From: Terriglobia bacterium
Lineage (GTDB): Bacteria; Acidobacteriota; UBA6911
Direction: 5' to 3'
Assembly: GCA_020072565.1 (NCBI GenBank)
Contig: JAIQGI010000003.1
Coordinates: 186,001-250,000, forward strand
DNA length: 64,000 nt
The notes beneath the pieces are model-generated. The model was given only the letters and a program-made list of their open reading frames with translations. It was not told where the DNA came from and did not search any database. Made by a program: the position numbers and the translations under genes. Positions 1-9,407 of this stretch are shown here, piece after piece (the first letter of the stretch is position 1; each line of letters opens with the position of its first letter).

Positions 1-2
1 AA

Positions 3-1271
3 GCTCCCAGGTCCGCAGCTGCCATTGAGGAGGCTCTTCGGGCCGCGCCCATGGGAGAATCCGATCCCGATCAGATCGACCAGCTGAATTTCGCCGTGCA
101 GGCCGCGGCCGCGTTGGGAAACATCGGTTCCGAAAACAGCGTCGGTGTGCTTCAACAATTGGCGCGCCGGCCCGGCCCGGTCGCGAACAACTCCGTGATC
201 GCGCTGGCCAGACTGTTGCGCAAGGACCCGGAATGGTTCTTCAGCCTGGTTTCCGGAACCCGGTTCGACACCCCGGCAGGGGCGCGGGCGTGGGCGGGAG
301 CGCTGGGTGAATTGGGCGGCCCGCGCGCGCAAAGCGAGCTGAAGCGGATGCTGGCGCAAGCAGCTGGAAGTCAGGCAGCAACCGCGGACATCCTGGCGAT
401 CCCCGCGGTTTTGCAGGCGCTGGCGCGCGCGCAAGCCCCGGACCTGCAGGAGATTCTCCCAACCTATCTCGCCTCGCAGGACAGCGTGGTCCTGCGCGCC
501 GCGCTTGCTGCCTACTCGCCTCCTCCCGGAGCCCCCGCACCCTGGAGGCCAATTCTGCTGGCGTATTCCACAAACGGCGGCGGTATGGACCCGGAAACCA
601 GGGCCGCGATCTTCGCCCGGCTGGAACCTTGGATCGGTGCTGCGGATGTTCGATCCTTCCTCCGGACGGCGCTCCAGGATCGTGCCCGCAATGTCCGCAT
701 CGCGGCGGCCCGTTTGTTGAAGCAGGCAGGTGTCACGGACGTCCCGGAAGATCCTGGACCGTCAGCCGTCACCGCAACAGATCAAACCTATATCCAGGCC
801 GCGGCGGAACGCCAGGATCGCACTATGGCCGTCCTCGAGACGACGCGCGGCCGGATCGAGATCGAGCTGTTTCGTGAGGATGCCCCCCTGACCGTGGCCA
901 ATTTCGTCTCACTCGCGAAGAAAGGATTCTTCGACGGGCTCACTTTCATGCGCGTGGTTCCTAATTTCGTGATTCAGAGCGGTGACCCGCGCAACGACCA
1001 GGAAGGCGGCCCGGGCTACGCGATCCGGTGCGAGATCAACATGCACCCGTTCGAGCGCGGCTCTGTCGGGATGGCGCTGGCCGGGAAGGATACGGGGGGG
1101 AGCCAGTTCTTCATCACACTGTCGCCGCAGCCCCACCTCGACGGCGGCTACACCTGTTTCGGCCGCGTCATCAGCGGCATGCCGGCTGCGGAGCACATGG
1201 TCGCCGGCGATCTTATCCTCAAGGTCCGCATCCGGGAAGAGATCACCATGCTCGACTACCGCAGGTACTGA
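3..1271 (+). CDS. HEAT-repeat protein with C-terminal cyclophilin-type peptidyl-prolyl isomerase domain (5' end outside window)
   Basis: The reading frame is open from base 3, so the true start lies upstream; the first in-frame ATG at 51 falls inside a helical repeat region and is probably internal. The N-terminal half is Ala/Leu-rich with repeated helix pairs typical of HEAT repeats, which usually serve as protein-binding scaffolds. The last ~140 residues form a bacterial cyclophilin domain: it begins around AVLETTRGRIEIELF, continues with PLTVANFVSLAKKGFFDGLTF, and has the catalytic-type segments FMRVVPNFVIQSGDP and GSQFFITLSPQPHLDG. Cyclophilins catalyse cis-trans isomerisation of Xaa-Pro bonds. 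The fusion suggests a foldase tethered to a client-binding solenoid; export cannot be judged because the N terminus is missing. The next gene is convergent. Confidence 0.9.
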   Translation, partial: APRSAAAIEEALRAAPMGESDPDQIDQLNFAVQAAAALGNIGSENSVGVLQQLARRPGPVANNSVIALARLLRKDPEWFFSLVSGTRFDTPAGARAWAGALGELGGPRAQSELKRMLAQAAGSQAATADILAIPAVLQALARAQAPDLQEILPTYLASQDSVVLRAALAAYSPPPGAPAPWRPILLAYSTNGGGMDPETRAAIFARLEPWIGAADVRSFLRTALQDRARNVRIAAARLLKQAGVTDVPEDPGPSAVTATDQTYIQAAAERQDRTMAVLETTRGRIEIELFREDAPLTVANFVSLAKKGFFDGLTFMRVVPNFVIQSGDPRNDQEGGPGYAIRCEINMHPFERGSVGMALAGKDTGGSQFFITLSPQPHLDGGYTCFGRVISGMPAAEHMVAGDLILKVRIREEITMLDYRRY

Positions 1272-1377
1272 GAAGATTCGCCGCAGCGCACCCGGCGGCC
1301 GCAGCCAAAACGGGAGCCACGAAACCTGTCTCGTGTGTCCCGTGTTGCTGACCTTCAAATCCCTCTGCGTCGAGGTT

Positions 1378-2622
1378 TTAGTGCACCCGCTGCATTCTTT
1401 TTCGCATGTAGTCCATGAGGATGTACTGGCCGAGCGAGCTGGGCGTCGTGAAATAGGCCTTGCCGTGGCACATCTCCGTGATGCGCTGGACGAATGACAC
1501 CAGATCATGGTCTCGCGCCAGCATGAAAGTGTTGATGAGGATGTTGGACTTGCGGCATTGGCCCACCTCCTGGAAGGTCAGGTCCAGAACGTAAGGATCA
1601 AGCCCGAAGGAATTGCGATAGATCGATCCGTCCGTCTCGGTGACCGCCGAAGGCTTGCCGTCGGTGATCATGATAATCTGGCGCATGTCCTTGCGCTCGC
1701 ACGCCAGAATGCGCCGGGCGAGGCGCAGGCCCTCGCGAGTGTTGGTGTAGAACGGTCCGACCTAGACGCGCGCCAGCCGCGCAAGCGGAATTTCCTCCGC
1801 GGAATCGTGAAACAGCACCACGTGCAGGGAATCACCCGGGTATTGCGTGCGGATCAGATGCGCCAGCGCCAGGGAAACCTTCTTGGCCGGCGTGAAGCGA
1901 TCCTCGCCGTACAGAATCATGCTGTGGCTGCAGTCGAGCATCAGGACCGTGGCACAGGACGATTGATATTCACACTGATGGACCTCGAGGTCGGGATAGT
2001 CCAGGTCCAGAGGCAGCGCCAATCCCCGGCGCCGGATCGAATTCAGAATGGTCGCGCTCGCATCCAGGTTCATGGTGTCGCCGAATTCGTAGCGCCTGCT
2101 GACTCCGGTCGACTCGATGCCGGTGTCCAGATCGCGCGTGTCATGGCGGCCGAAACTGGAGCGACCCAAGGATCCGAGAAGGTTCCTGAGCGCTTTGTAG
2201 CCCAGGAAGTCGAGGGCCTTATCGGTCAGTTCGAAACGCGCGCGTACCGACTCCTGGGCGCGCGCTCCTTTTCCGGTCACGGGTTTGTTGCTGCGCCGCA
2301 CTTTGATGTAACCTTCGTCTGAGAGTCGTTGGATCAGGTACTCGACGAGACGCGCAACCTCGGAGTCACCGGGTTTCCCGCCCTCGGCCTGAGCCTCAGC
2401 CTTCTGCCGCATCTCTTCCGGGATCAGCGAATGCTGCAGCAACGCCTGGAGGATGGCATTGTGCAGTGACTGCAGATCGCGGTCGAAGTCCCGGAATTCA
2501 TCGAGGATGCGGCTGTTGAACCCGGACTGCAGCAGATAGTCCGAGAGCTTGTTCAGCAATTCCTCCAGGCTGAGCGAGTCCCAGTTCTCGCCGGCGTATT
2601 TCGCATAAGTGACGGCTTTCAC
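1378..2622 (-). pseudogene. VWA-domain protein, partner of the MoxR-like ATPase, interrupted by an in-frame amber codon
   Basis: Translation starts at a GTG at 2622, one base after the stop of the upstream ATPase gene (TAG-C-GTG), so the two are probably translationally coupled. The predicted product is 414 residues with a metal-ion-dependent adhesion site motif DCSHS at residues 230-234. The frame is broken by a TAG at 1762-1764 (codon 287). Without any shift it continues with [12 protein letters not shown] and [12 protein letters not shown], both conserved parts of the VWA fold, to a TAA at 1378. The context ARV-stop-VGPF fits a CAG to TAG change, since related proteins (from memory) have Gln here. 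As read, the product would lack the last third of the VWA domain. Alternatives are a sequencing error or amber readthrough. MoxR/VWA pairs typically act as chaperone-like maturation modules. Confidence 0.85.
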
Positions 2623-2623
2623 G

Positions 2624-4105
2624 CTAGTTCCATTTCTTGCGATTGTCGCCGGCGTTCTCAAGAAACCCCTCGCGCTGCCCTTCGAGCGCTTTGAAGATCC
2701 GGTTCTCGCTGCGGCTGATCTTCTTGCGGGCGTGCAATCCCTCCAGAATGAACTCGGCCGCGGCACTCCGTTGGTCTGAGGAGTGGCGTCCGGCGCCCAG
2801 AAGCTGGTCCGCTTTCTCCAGCAGGCCCTGTATGCCGCGAAACTGCTCAAAGCATTCCGCGCTCGGCATGTCGTCCGGCAGCTCGAGCGAACCCCCCAAC
2901 TCGAACCAGTCGACGATGTGCTGGAAATCGTCCCCGTCGGCGTATCGGGCGAACACTTCGCCGATCGCAGCCCGTATCAGCTCGCGCGCAATCGTGTCGG
3001 CGCCGCGCAGTTCACCCTCGTATTCGAGCTCGAGCTTTCCGGTCAAGGCCGGAATGGCCGCGTAAATGTCACCGATGCGCGGAACCACGCACTTCTCGTG
3101 GTGGAGAAAGGCGCGCCGCTCTGCATTCGACACGGTATTTTCAAGGCAGGTGATCGGAAGACGCTGGCTCACGCCGCTGCGTTTGTCGATGTGCGGGCTC
3201 TTGCGCGCCCCGAAGGCGATCTCTTCGACCACTTCCGCTACAAACACCGGAATCGTGCACGGGATGCGCGGATCGCGCGCCAGCCAGGCCTCCTGATGGG
3301 TGATCGCCATCCCTTCTGCCAGCGAAACCGGGTAGTGCGTGCGGATCTCGGACCCGATGCGGTCCTTCAGCGGGGTGATGATCTTGCCGCGCGCCGTGTA
3401 ATCCTCGGGATTGGCGGAAAAGACCATGACCAGATCCAGAGGCAGGCGCAGCGGGTAGCCTTTGATCTGAACATCACCTTCCTGAAGGATGTTGAGCAGC
3501 CCCACCTGGATCTTGCCTGCAAGGTCCGGCAGCTCGTTGAGTGCAAAAATGCCGCGATTGGCGCGCGGCACGAGCCCATAGTGGATGGTCATTTCGTCCG
3601 ACAGGTCCAACCCACCCTTGGCCGCGCGGATGGGATCAATGTCTCCGATCATGTCGGCGATCGTGACATCGGGCGTCGCCAGCTTTTCGACATAGCGCTG
3701 GTTGCGGTGAAGGAATCGAATCGGCAGCCGGTCGCCCACTGTCTCGAGGCGCTCGCGGCACGAGCGGCAGATGGGCGCATAGGGCGAGTCGTGGATCTCA
3801 CAGCCCGCAATTTCTGGAATCCAATCATCCAGCAGCGCCGTCAAGGATCGCAGGATCCTGCTCTTAGCCTGCCCGCGCAGCCCGAGGAGGATCATGTTGT
3901 GCCTGCTGAGAATGGCGTTGACGATCTGCGGTGTCACCGTGTCGTCGTAGCCGATGATCCCCGGGAACAGCCTCTCTTTTTTCCGGAGCAGCGCCAGCAG
4001 GTTGGCGCGCATTTCCGCCTTGACGCTGCGCCCGTGCGCATGGATTTCGTGGAAGGGACTGCTCTTCAGCCCCGCAAGGTCTTGCGGAAAGTCTTCTTTC
4101 ATCAT
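2624..4105 (-). CDS. AAA+ ATPase of the MoxR / magnesium chelatase ChlI-like type
   Basis: A 493-residue AAA+ protein. The nucleotide-binding loop GLRGQAKS (residues 75-82) departs from the canonical GxxGxGKS/T by having Ala before Lys. A Walker-B-like segment GIFALNELPDL lies near 185-195 and the sensor segment VFSANPEDY near 228-236, with the phrase ILQEGDVQIKG typical of the MoxR/ChlI clade. Cys102, Cys113 and Cys116 form a possible metal-binding cluster between them. It is followed after one base by a VWA-domain gene, the classic MoxR-VWA pair in which the ATPase remodels targets recruited by the VWA protein. Two consecutive ATGs (4105, 4102) follow AGGTGGG; the second has the better spacing. 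The specific substrate is unknown. Confidence 0.85.
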   Translation of the reverse strand: MMKEDFPQDLAGLKSSPFHEIHAHGRSVKAEMRANLLALLRKKERLFPGIIGYDDTVTPQIVNAILSRHNMILLGLRGQAKSRILRSLTALLDDWIPEIAGCEIHDSPYAPICRSCRERLETVGDRLPIRFLHRNQRYVEKLATPDVTIADMIGDIDPIRAAKGGLDLSDEMTIHYGLVPRANRGIFALNELPDLAGKIQVGLLNILQEGDVQIKGYPLRLPLDLVMVFSANPEDYTARGKIITPLKDRIGSEIRTHYPVSLAEGMAITHQEAWLARDPRIPCTIPVFVAEVVEEIAFGARKSPHIDKRSGVSQRLPITCLENTVSNAERRAFLHHEKCVVPRIGDIYAAIPALTGKLELEYEGELRGADTIARELIRAAIGEVFARYADGDDFQHIVDWFELGGSLELPDDMPSAECFEQFRGIQGLLEKADQLLGAGRHSSDQRSAAAEFILEGLHARKKISRSENRIFKALEGQREGFLENAGDNRKKWN

Positions 4106-4235
4106 CCCACCTATCCCGAATAAACGTAGCGCGAACAGAGGGGGTAGTCAAATCAGCGACCGGCATTCCAGCGGCCGACTCCGCGGCCGGAACAGGTGAG
4201 CGTCCGGGGTTTCACGGTGAGGATGGAGATCGCAT

Positions 4236-4264
4236 TTGACCAGGTGTCCTGACTTGACGATAAT
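4236..4264 (+). promoter_or_regulatory. Sigma70-type promoter for the S41 protease gene
   Basis: TTGACC at 4236-4241 and GATAAT at 4259-4264 are separated by exactly 17 bases and lie about 80 bases before the ATG at 4343. The region is the divergent spacer between the ATPase gene and the protease gene, where a promoter is expected. Prediction from consensus match only. Confidence 0.5.
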
Positions 4265-4342
4265 CTGCGTGCGAAGTCGATGCCGATCTCTGACCGCATC
4301 TGAATCACGAATCGCGTTCACCAGTCAGACAAAGGAGTCGTT

Positions 4343-7300
4343 ATGAGACGCACCGCTCTCATGATCGTCGCAAGCGTTCTGTTCGTTACCACGGTCGCGT
4401 TCGCCGGCGTGCCGGGCCGTTTCATGCATTACCCCGACATCAACGGCGACACCGTCGTCTTCAGCTACGAAGGCGACCTGTTTTCGGTGAGCACGGCCGG
4501 AGGACCCGCGCGCCGGCTGACGAATTATCCGGGGACGGAGGATGCGGCCAAGCTCTCGCGCGACGGCAAGTGGATCGCGTTCACAGGCAGCTACGACGGT
4601 GCGTCGGCTATCTATGTGATTCCGGTCGACGGCGGCGCGCCGAGCCGCGTGACCTGGAACGGGGTAGGCGTCCAGGCGGTCGGGTGGTCGCCGGACGGGA
4701 AAAAGATCATTTACCGTGCCGGCCAGGAAGCGAACTATCGCACCATCGTCAGGCTCTATGCCGTCTCTCCCGAAGGTGAGCTGCCTGAGCCGCTCCCGGT
4801 CGAACGGGGCATCCTCTGTTCGTTCTCGCCCGACGGCAGCAAAATGGTGTACAACCGGCGCGGCAACGAGGAGTACTACTGGAAGCGCTACAAGGGCGGG
4901 CAGTATACCGACGTCTGGATGTACGACTTCAGCAGTAAAAAGTTCACCCCGCTCACCGACTACGTCGGCAAGAACGCCTACCCGATGTGGGTCGGCAACC
5001 GCATGTACTTCGCGTCCGACCGCGGGCCGAACGGCATCGCCAACCTGTACACCTACGACTTCGCCGGCAGGAAAGTCGACCAGGTCACCAAGTACGCCGA
5101 TTTCGACGTGCAGATGCCGTCGACCGACGGCAAGCGCATCGTGTACATGCAGGCGGGCTACCTGCACGTGCTCGATGCGGCCACCAACGCCGACCGGAAG
5201 ATCGCAGTGGATATCCCGAGCGACCGCTGGCAGCTGCGCGAGCGCACCGTGAACCCGCGCGACTTCATCCAGACCATGGCCGTGTCGAACGACGGTAAGA
5301 CCGCCGTGTTCGAAGCCCGCGGCGACATCTACGTCGTGCCCACAGACGATTCGCAGCCGCCCAGGAACCTGACCGGCACGCCGGCGACGCGCGAGCGGTT
5401 CCCGCAGATCTCCCCCGACGGCAAGCGCGTCGCGTTCTATTCGGACAAGACCGGCGACTACCAGATGTACCTGACGGACATCTCCGGAGACCGGCCGTGG
5501 GAGCCGCTGACCACGACGCTCGACCGCGCCGTGTACCACCTCGAATGGTCCCCCGACGGCAGCAAAATCCTATACGGCGACAAGGACTTCTCGATCTTCT
5601 ACCTCGATGTCGCGACCAAGAAGATCGTGAAGGTCGCCTCCTCCAACCAGCTCAAGAACGACGAGTTCTTCTGGGAGGTGAGCGACTACTCCTGGTCCCC
5701 CGACAGCCGTTGGATCACGTACTCGTTCGTGCAGTTCAACCGCAACAACAAGGTTTTCCTGTACAGCCTCGAACAGGGCAAGAGCTTCGCCGTCACGGAC
5801 GGCTTCTACGATTCGCTCAACCCGTCGTTTGACGCCAACGGGGACTATCTCTACTTCCTCTCGTACCGTAACTTCACAACCCAGCTCGACATTTTAGAGG
5901 ACAACCACGTCATTCCGAGCCCCGTCCAGGTGATGGCCGTGCAGCTCAAGGCGGGTCAGAAGCCGCCGTTCGACAAAAGCGCGGCGCCCGGGAAGGATGA
6001 GCTGTTCCGCATCGACCTTACCGGCATCGAAAAGCGCGTGTTCCCGCTGCCGATCCCGTCCGGAAACTACTTCTACCTGAAAGCCGGCAAGGGGATGGTG
6101 ACGTTCGCCGCGCTGCCGGGCAACTGGGGCGAGACGGAAATGGAGGAGATCTTCAAGCCATCGGGCGCGGACCAGTGGTCGCTGCACGTCTTCAACATGT
6201 CTTCGCAGCGGGACGTGGCGATGGATGCGACCGTCAGCGACTGGCGGCTCTCGGCCAACCGCCTCCACGCCATCATCCAGAAGGGTGGCCAGTTCACCCT
6301 GAGCCCGGTGGACAGGCTTGCGGCAAACACGAAATCGCTCGGAACCCAGGTCGCGCTTGACCGCCTCAGCTACCGCTACAAGCCGATGGATGAGTGGCTG
6401 CAGATTTTCGACGACACCTGGCGCTGGTACCGCGACTTTTTCTACGACGCCGGCATGCACGGCCGCGACTGGAAAAAGATGGGCGAAACCTACCGGGGTT
6501 GGGTGGCCGACCTCTCGAGCCGCACCGATTTGAACTGGCTCCTGTCGCAGATGGTGGGCGAATTGTGCGTGTCCCACACCTACATCTCGGGCGGCGACTT
6601 CAGCCCGCAGGCGCAGGCGCCGGCCAACCCGGTCTACACCGGCCTGCTGGGCGCGGACTTCGCGCCAGATGCCAGCGGTTATTACAGGTTCGCGAAAATC
6701 CTCGGACCGACGAACTACAACCGGGATCTCACGGCGCCGCTCGTCAGGCCCGACATCGATCTCAAGGAAGGCGAGTACCTGCTCGCCATCGACGGGCAGG
6801 CCGTGAAGGCGCCCGACAACCCCCACCGGCACCTGCAGGTGACGCGCGGCCAGAAGGTGTCGATCACAGTCGGCAGCAGCCCGGCAGGCACCCCCACGAG
6901 GGTCTTCGAGGTCGAGCCGATCCGCTCGGAGTCGGCGTTGCGCTACAACCGCTGGCTTGCCGACAACATCGACAAGGTGCTGGCGGCGTCGAACGGCGAA
7001 CTCGGCTACATGCACATCCAGGCGATGAGCACCGACAACATCGGCCAGTTCGACAAGTTCTGGCGCGCCTTTCGCTACCAGAAGGGGCTGATCATCGACG
7101 TGCGCGGCAACGGCGGAGGCTGGACCGAGTATTTCCTCATCGACAAGCTCGAGCGCCAGATGGTGGCGTACAACAACCTGCGCGGCATGGAGCCGTTCCG
7201 CTACCCCGGTTCCGTTACCACCGGGCCGATTGCGGTCGTCACCAACGAATACGACGGGTCTGACGGCGAGGCGTTCCTGGAGCACTTCCGGGCGCGCAAG

Positions 7301-7594
7301 CTGGGGACGGTGATCGGCGTGCCGACGTGGGGCGGTCTGGTCGGCATCGTGAACCGGCAGAGGACGATCGACAACGGCGCGGTGGAGCAGTCGAACAACG
7401 CCTTTTACGGGCGCGAAGGCAAGTGGTGGATCGAAAACCACGGCTTCGATCCCGACATCCTGCTCGACAACGATCCCGCGTCGGCCACGGCCGGCAAGGA
7501 CTTGCAGCTCGACAAAGCCATCGAGGTCCTGATGCAGCAGATCAAGGAGAAGCCCTTCACCTTCACGCCGAAGCCGCCGTATCCGAAAAAGTGA
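4343..7594 (+). CDS. Tricorn-like S41 family serine protease, secreted
   Basis: A 1083-residue protein with a Sec signal peptide (MRRTALMIVASVLFVTTVAFA). The first ~600 residues contain WD/TolB-like beta-propeller repeats (recurring SPDG, DGKWIAF, SPDSRWI segments). A core domain, a PDZ-like segment (about 775-850) and a C-terminal S41 catalytic domain follow. The catalytic residues match Tricorn in order and spacing: His745 (VSHTY), Ser973-Asp974 (GSDGE) and Glu1031 (IENHGFDPD). Length is close to archaeal Tricorn (about 1070). The family degrades oligopeptides; the signal peptide places this one outside the cytoplasm. AAAGGAG precedes the ATG at good spacing. Nothing essential appears to be missing. 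Confidence 0.93.
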   Translation: MRRTALMIVASVLFVTTVAFAGVPGRFMHYPDINGDTVVFSYEGDLFSVSTAGGPARRLTNYPGTEDAAKLSRDGKWIAFTGSYDGASAIYVIPVDGGAPSRVTWNGVGVQAVGWSPDGKKIIYRAGQEANYRTIVRLYAVSPEGELPEPLPVERGILCSFSPDGSKMVYNRRGNEEYYWKRYKGGQYTDVWMYDFSSKKFTPLTDYVGKNAYPMWVGNRMYFASDRGPNGIANLYTYDFAGRKVDQVTKYADFDVQMPSTDGKRIVYMQAGYLHVLDAATNADRKIAVDIPSDRWQLRERTVNPRDFIQTMAVSNDGKTAVFEARGDIYVVPTDDSQPPRNLTGTPATRERFPQISPDGKRVAFYSDKTGDYQMYLTDISGDRPWEPLTTTLDRAVYHLEWSPDGSKILYGDKDFSIFYLDVATKKIVKVASSNQLKNDEFFWEVSDYSWSPDSRWITYSFVQFNRNNKVFLYSLEQGKSFAVTDGFYDSLNPSFDANGDYLYFLSYRNFTTQLDILEDNHVIPSPVQVMAVQLKAGQKPPFDKSAAPGKDELFRIDLTGIEKRVFPLPIPSGNYFYLKAGKGMVTFAALPGNWGETEMEEIFKPSGADQWSLHVFNMSSQRDVAMDATVSDWRLSANRLHAIIQKGGQFTLSPVDRLAANTKSLGTQVALDRLSYRYKPMDEWLQIFDDTWRWYRDFFYDAGMHGRDWKKMGETYRGWVADLSSRTDLNWLLSQMVGELCVSHTYISGGDFSPQAQAPANPVYTGLLGADFAPDASGYYRFAKILGPTNYNRDLTAPLVRPDIDLKEGEYLLAIDGQAVKAPDNPHRHLQVTRGQKVSITVGSSPAGTPTRVFEVEPIRSESALRYNRWLADNIDKVLAASNGELGYMHIQAMSTDNIGQFDKFWRAFRYQKGLIIDVRGNGGGWTEYFLIDKLERQMVAYNNLRGMEPFRYPGSVTTGPIAVVTNEYDGSDGEAFLEHFRARKLGTVIGVPTWGGLVGIVNRQRTIDNGAVEQSNNAFYGREGKWWIENHGFDPDILLDNDPASATAGKDLQLDKAIEVLMQQIKEKPFTFTPKPPYPKK

Positions 7595-7623
7595 CGGCGC
7601 CGGCTGAACAGCGCATCCATGGG

Positions 7624-7649
7624 AACCCGCGCCGTCGACGGCGCGGGTT
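7624..7649. terminator. Perfect 26-base palindrome downstream of the S41 protease gene
   Basis: A perfect GC-rich palindrome with centre GTCGAC and arms AACCCGCGCC / GGCGCGGGTT, 30 bases after the protease stop codon. Only three T residues follow it, so it may act as a weak intrinsic terminator or an mRNA-stabilising hairpin. Confidence 0.45.
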
Positions 7650-7696
7650 TCGCGGCGCCGTTCGCAGCGTCCGTTCCCCTTCACAGAGGCCTTGCC

Positions 7697-8917
7697 ATGA
7701 AGAAACTCCTGATTGCCCTCCTGCTGCTTGTGCCGCAGATCCGCGTCCCGGCCGCTCCCGCGCCGGACATCGAAATCGTCGAGAGCATCCCCGTGGGCAC
7801 CACGCTGGACAATCCCGAAATCCGCAACACCCAGGAGGTGTGGCTCGAGATGATCGGGCGCGCGCGCAAGACGCTCGACCTGGAACAGTACTACATCTCC
7901 GACGAGTCAGGGAAACGGCTCGAGGCGGTGCTCGCCGCCATCGATGCCGCCGCGGGCCGCGGCGTGAAAGTGCGGGTCCTGGTCGACGCGCGCATGTACA
8001 GAACCTACCCGGCGAGCGTCGACAAACTCGCGCAGCGCCCGAACATTGAAGTGCGCCGCATCGATTTCGGCCCCATTGCCGGGGGCATACAACACGCCAA
8101 ATACTTCATCGTCGACGGCCGGGAGGTCTTCGTCGGCAGCCAGAATTTCGACTGGCGGGCTTTGGAGCACATCCACGAACTCGGCCTCCGCATCAGCGAC
8201 AGCCAGATCGCGGCCGCCTACGGCGATGTTTTTGACCTCGACTGGCGGCTCGCGTCGTTGGCACCCGAAGCGATCAAGACTTTCTCGGTCCCCCGGAAAA
8301 CCTACCGGATACCCATCCGCGTCGCCGGCGCCGAGGGGCAGGTCGCATTCCTGTGCCCCACCTTCAGCCCGCTCGGTTTCATTCCCGACCCCGCACTGTG
8401 GGATGAGCGTGCCATAGTCGAACTGGTCGATGGTTCCCAACGATCGCTTTCGCTGCAGTTTCTGTCCTATTCCCCTGCCGATCGACAGGGCGACAGGTAT
8501 GCCGAGATCGATGATGCACTGCGGCGGGCCGCGAAACGCGGGGTGAAGGTTCGGATGATCGTCTCGGATTGGGAGAAAGGGTCCTCCGCCGTGGCCGCGC
8601 TCAAGGACCTGGCCGAAGTGCCTAACATCGAAGTCGCCTTCACCGCCATCCCGGAATGGTCCGGCGGTTACATCCCGTTCGCCCGAGTGGAGCACTGCAA
8701 ATACATTGTCGCCGACGGCGCGAAATTCTGGCTCGGGACGAGCAATTGCGAAAAGAGCTATTTTTACGGCTCCCGGAACCTGGGGATTGTGTGCACGAGC
8801 CCGAATCTCGCGGGTGCGCTCTCAAACATTTTCCTCAAGAGCTGGAACAGCCCGTACAAGGAGTTGATTACAAAATCGGGAGAATACCCACCTCGCGAGC
8901 ATGGGGAAAAGAAGTAG
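7697..8917 (+). CDS. Secreted phospholipase D-like (HKD) protein
   Basis: A 406-residue protein starting at the ATG at 7697, behind AGAGG and with a typical signal peptide (MKKLLIALLLLVPQI...). Two PLD catalytic motifs are present: HAKYFIVD at residues 133-140 and HCKYIVAD at 333-340, each H-x-K-x(4)-D, as required for the two-lobed active site of bitopic PLD enzymes. The layout resembles cardiolipin synthase and PLD3-like proteins, acting on phosphodiester bonds of lipids or nucleic acid. The signal peptide suggests a periplasmic or extracellular location. The substrate cannot be read from the sequence. An upstream in-frame ATG at 7619 would bury the signal peptide and is rejected. Confidence 0.88.
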   Translation: MKKLLIALLLLVPQIRVPAAPAPDIEIVESIPVGTTLDNPEIRNTQEVWLEMIGRARKTLDLEQYYISDESGKRLEAVLAAIDAAAGRGVKVRVLVDARMYRTYPASVDKLAQRPNIEVRRIDFGPIAGGIQHAKYFIVDGREVFVGSQNFDWRALEHIHELGLRISDSQIAAAYGDVFDLDWRLASLAPEAIKTFSVPRKTYRIPIRVAGAEGQVAFLCPTFSPLGFIPDPALWDERAIVELVDGSQRSLSLQFLSYSPADRQGDRYAEIDDALRRAAKRGVKVRMIVSDWEKGSSAVAALKDLAEVPNIEVAFTAIPEWSGGYIPFARVEHCKYIVADGAKFWLGTSNCEKSYFYGSRNLGIVCTSPNLAGALSNIFLKSWNSPYKELITKSGEYPPREHGEKK

Positions 8918-8996
8918 CTGCCAATTGCATGCTGACGCACCTTTTTCGGACCGGAATCGCAGCGAGCGCCATTTAGCGGGCGCAGGGGGCTATACC

Positions 8997-9386
8997 ATGA
9001 TCATCGGAGTACACTCGATCATTTACAGCACGAATCCCGATGCCGACCGTGCTTTCCTGCGCGACACGCTCCGGCTGGTGAACATTGATGCGGGCGGCGG
9101 CTGGCTGATCTTCGGATTGCCGCCCGCAGAAGTCGCCGTGCATCCGTCCAGCAAAAACGACGTGCACGAGTTCTATCTGATGTGCGACGACGTCGGCGTG
9201 CTCGTCGCAGAGATGAAAAAGTGTGGCATCGCCTGCAGCCCGGTGCAGGACCGGGGCTGGGGATCGCTCACCATGGTGACGCTTCCGGGCGGCGGAAAGC
9301 TCGGCATCTATGAGCCCAGGCACGCGCGGCCCAAGGCGATGAGCTTGAGGAGGCCTGCGAAAAAGCCCGCTCAAGAGAATCGCTGA
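8997..9386 (+). CDS. VOC-superfamily (glyoxalase/bleomycin resistance-like) protein
   Basis: A 129-residue single-module protein beginning MIIGVHSIIYSTNPDADRAFL, the usual first beta-alpha unit of the vicinal oxygen chelate fold, and ending with the strand pattern GWGSLTMVTLPGGGKLGIYEP. HEFYLMCDDV supplies a His and acidic residues of the metal-binding type. AGGGGG lies just before the ATG at 8997. VOC proteins range from dioxygenases to antibiotic-binding proteins and the substrate is not predictable here. The gene is convergent with the VWFA gene that follows. Confidence 0.85.
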   Translation: MIIGVHSIIYSTNPDADRAFLRDTLRLVNIDAGGGWLIFGLPPAEVAVHPSSKNDVHEFYLMCDDVGVLVAEMKKCGIACSPVQDRGWGSLTMVTLPGGGKLGIYEPRHARPKAMSLRRPAKKPAQENR

Positions 9387-9407
9387 TTCCTTCCAACCAT
9401 CAGCAGG

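Noticed and set aside
4325-7684. Long open frames on the minus strand opposite the S41 protease (4325-5539, 5894-7684)
   Set aside because: They mirror the GC-rich codon pattern of the plus-strand gene, contain no recognisable domains and lack ribosome-binding sites; the plus-strand frame has clear protease motifs.
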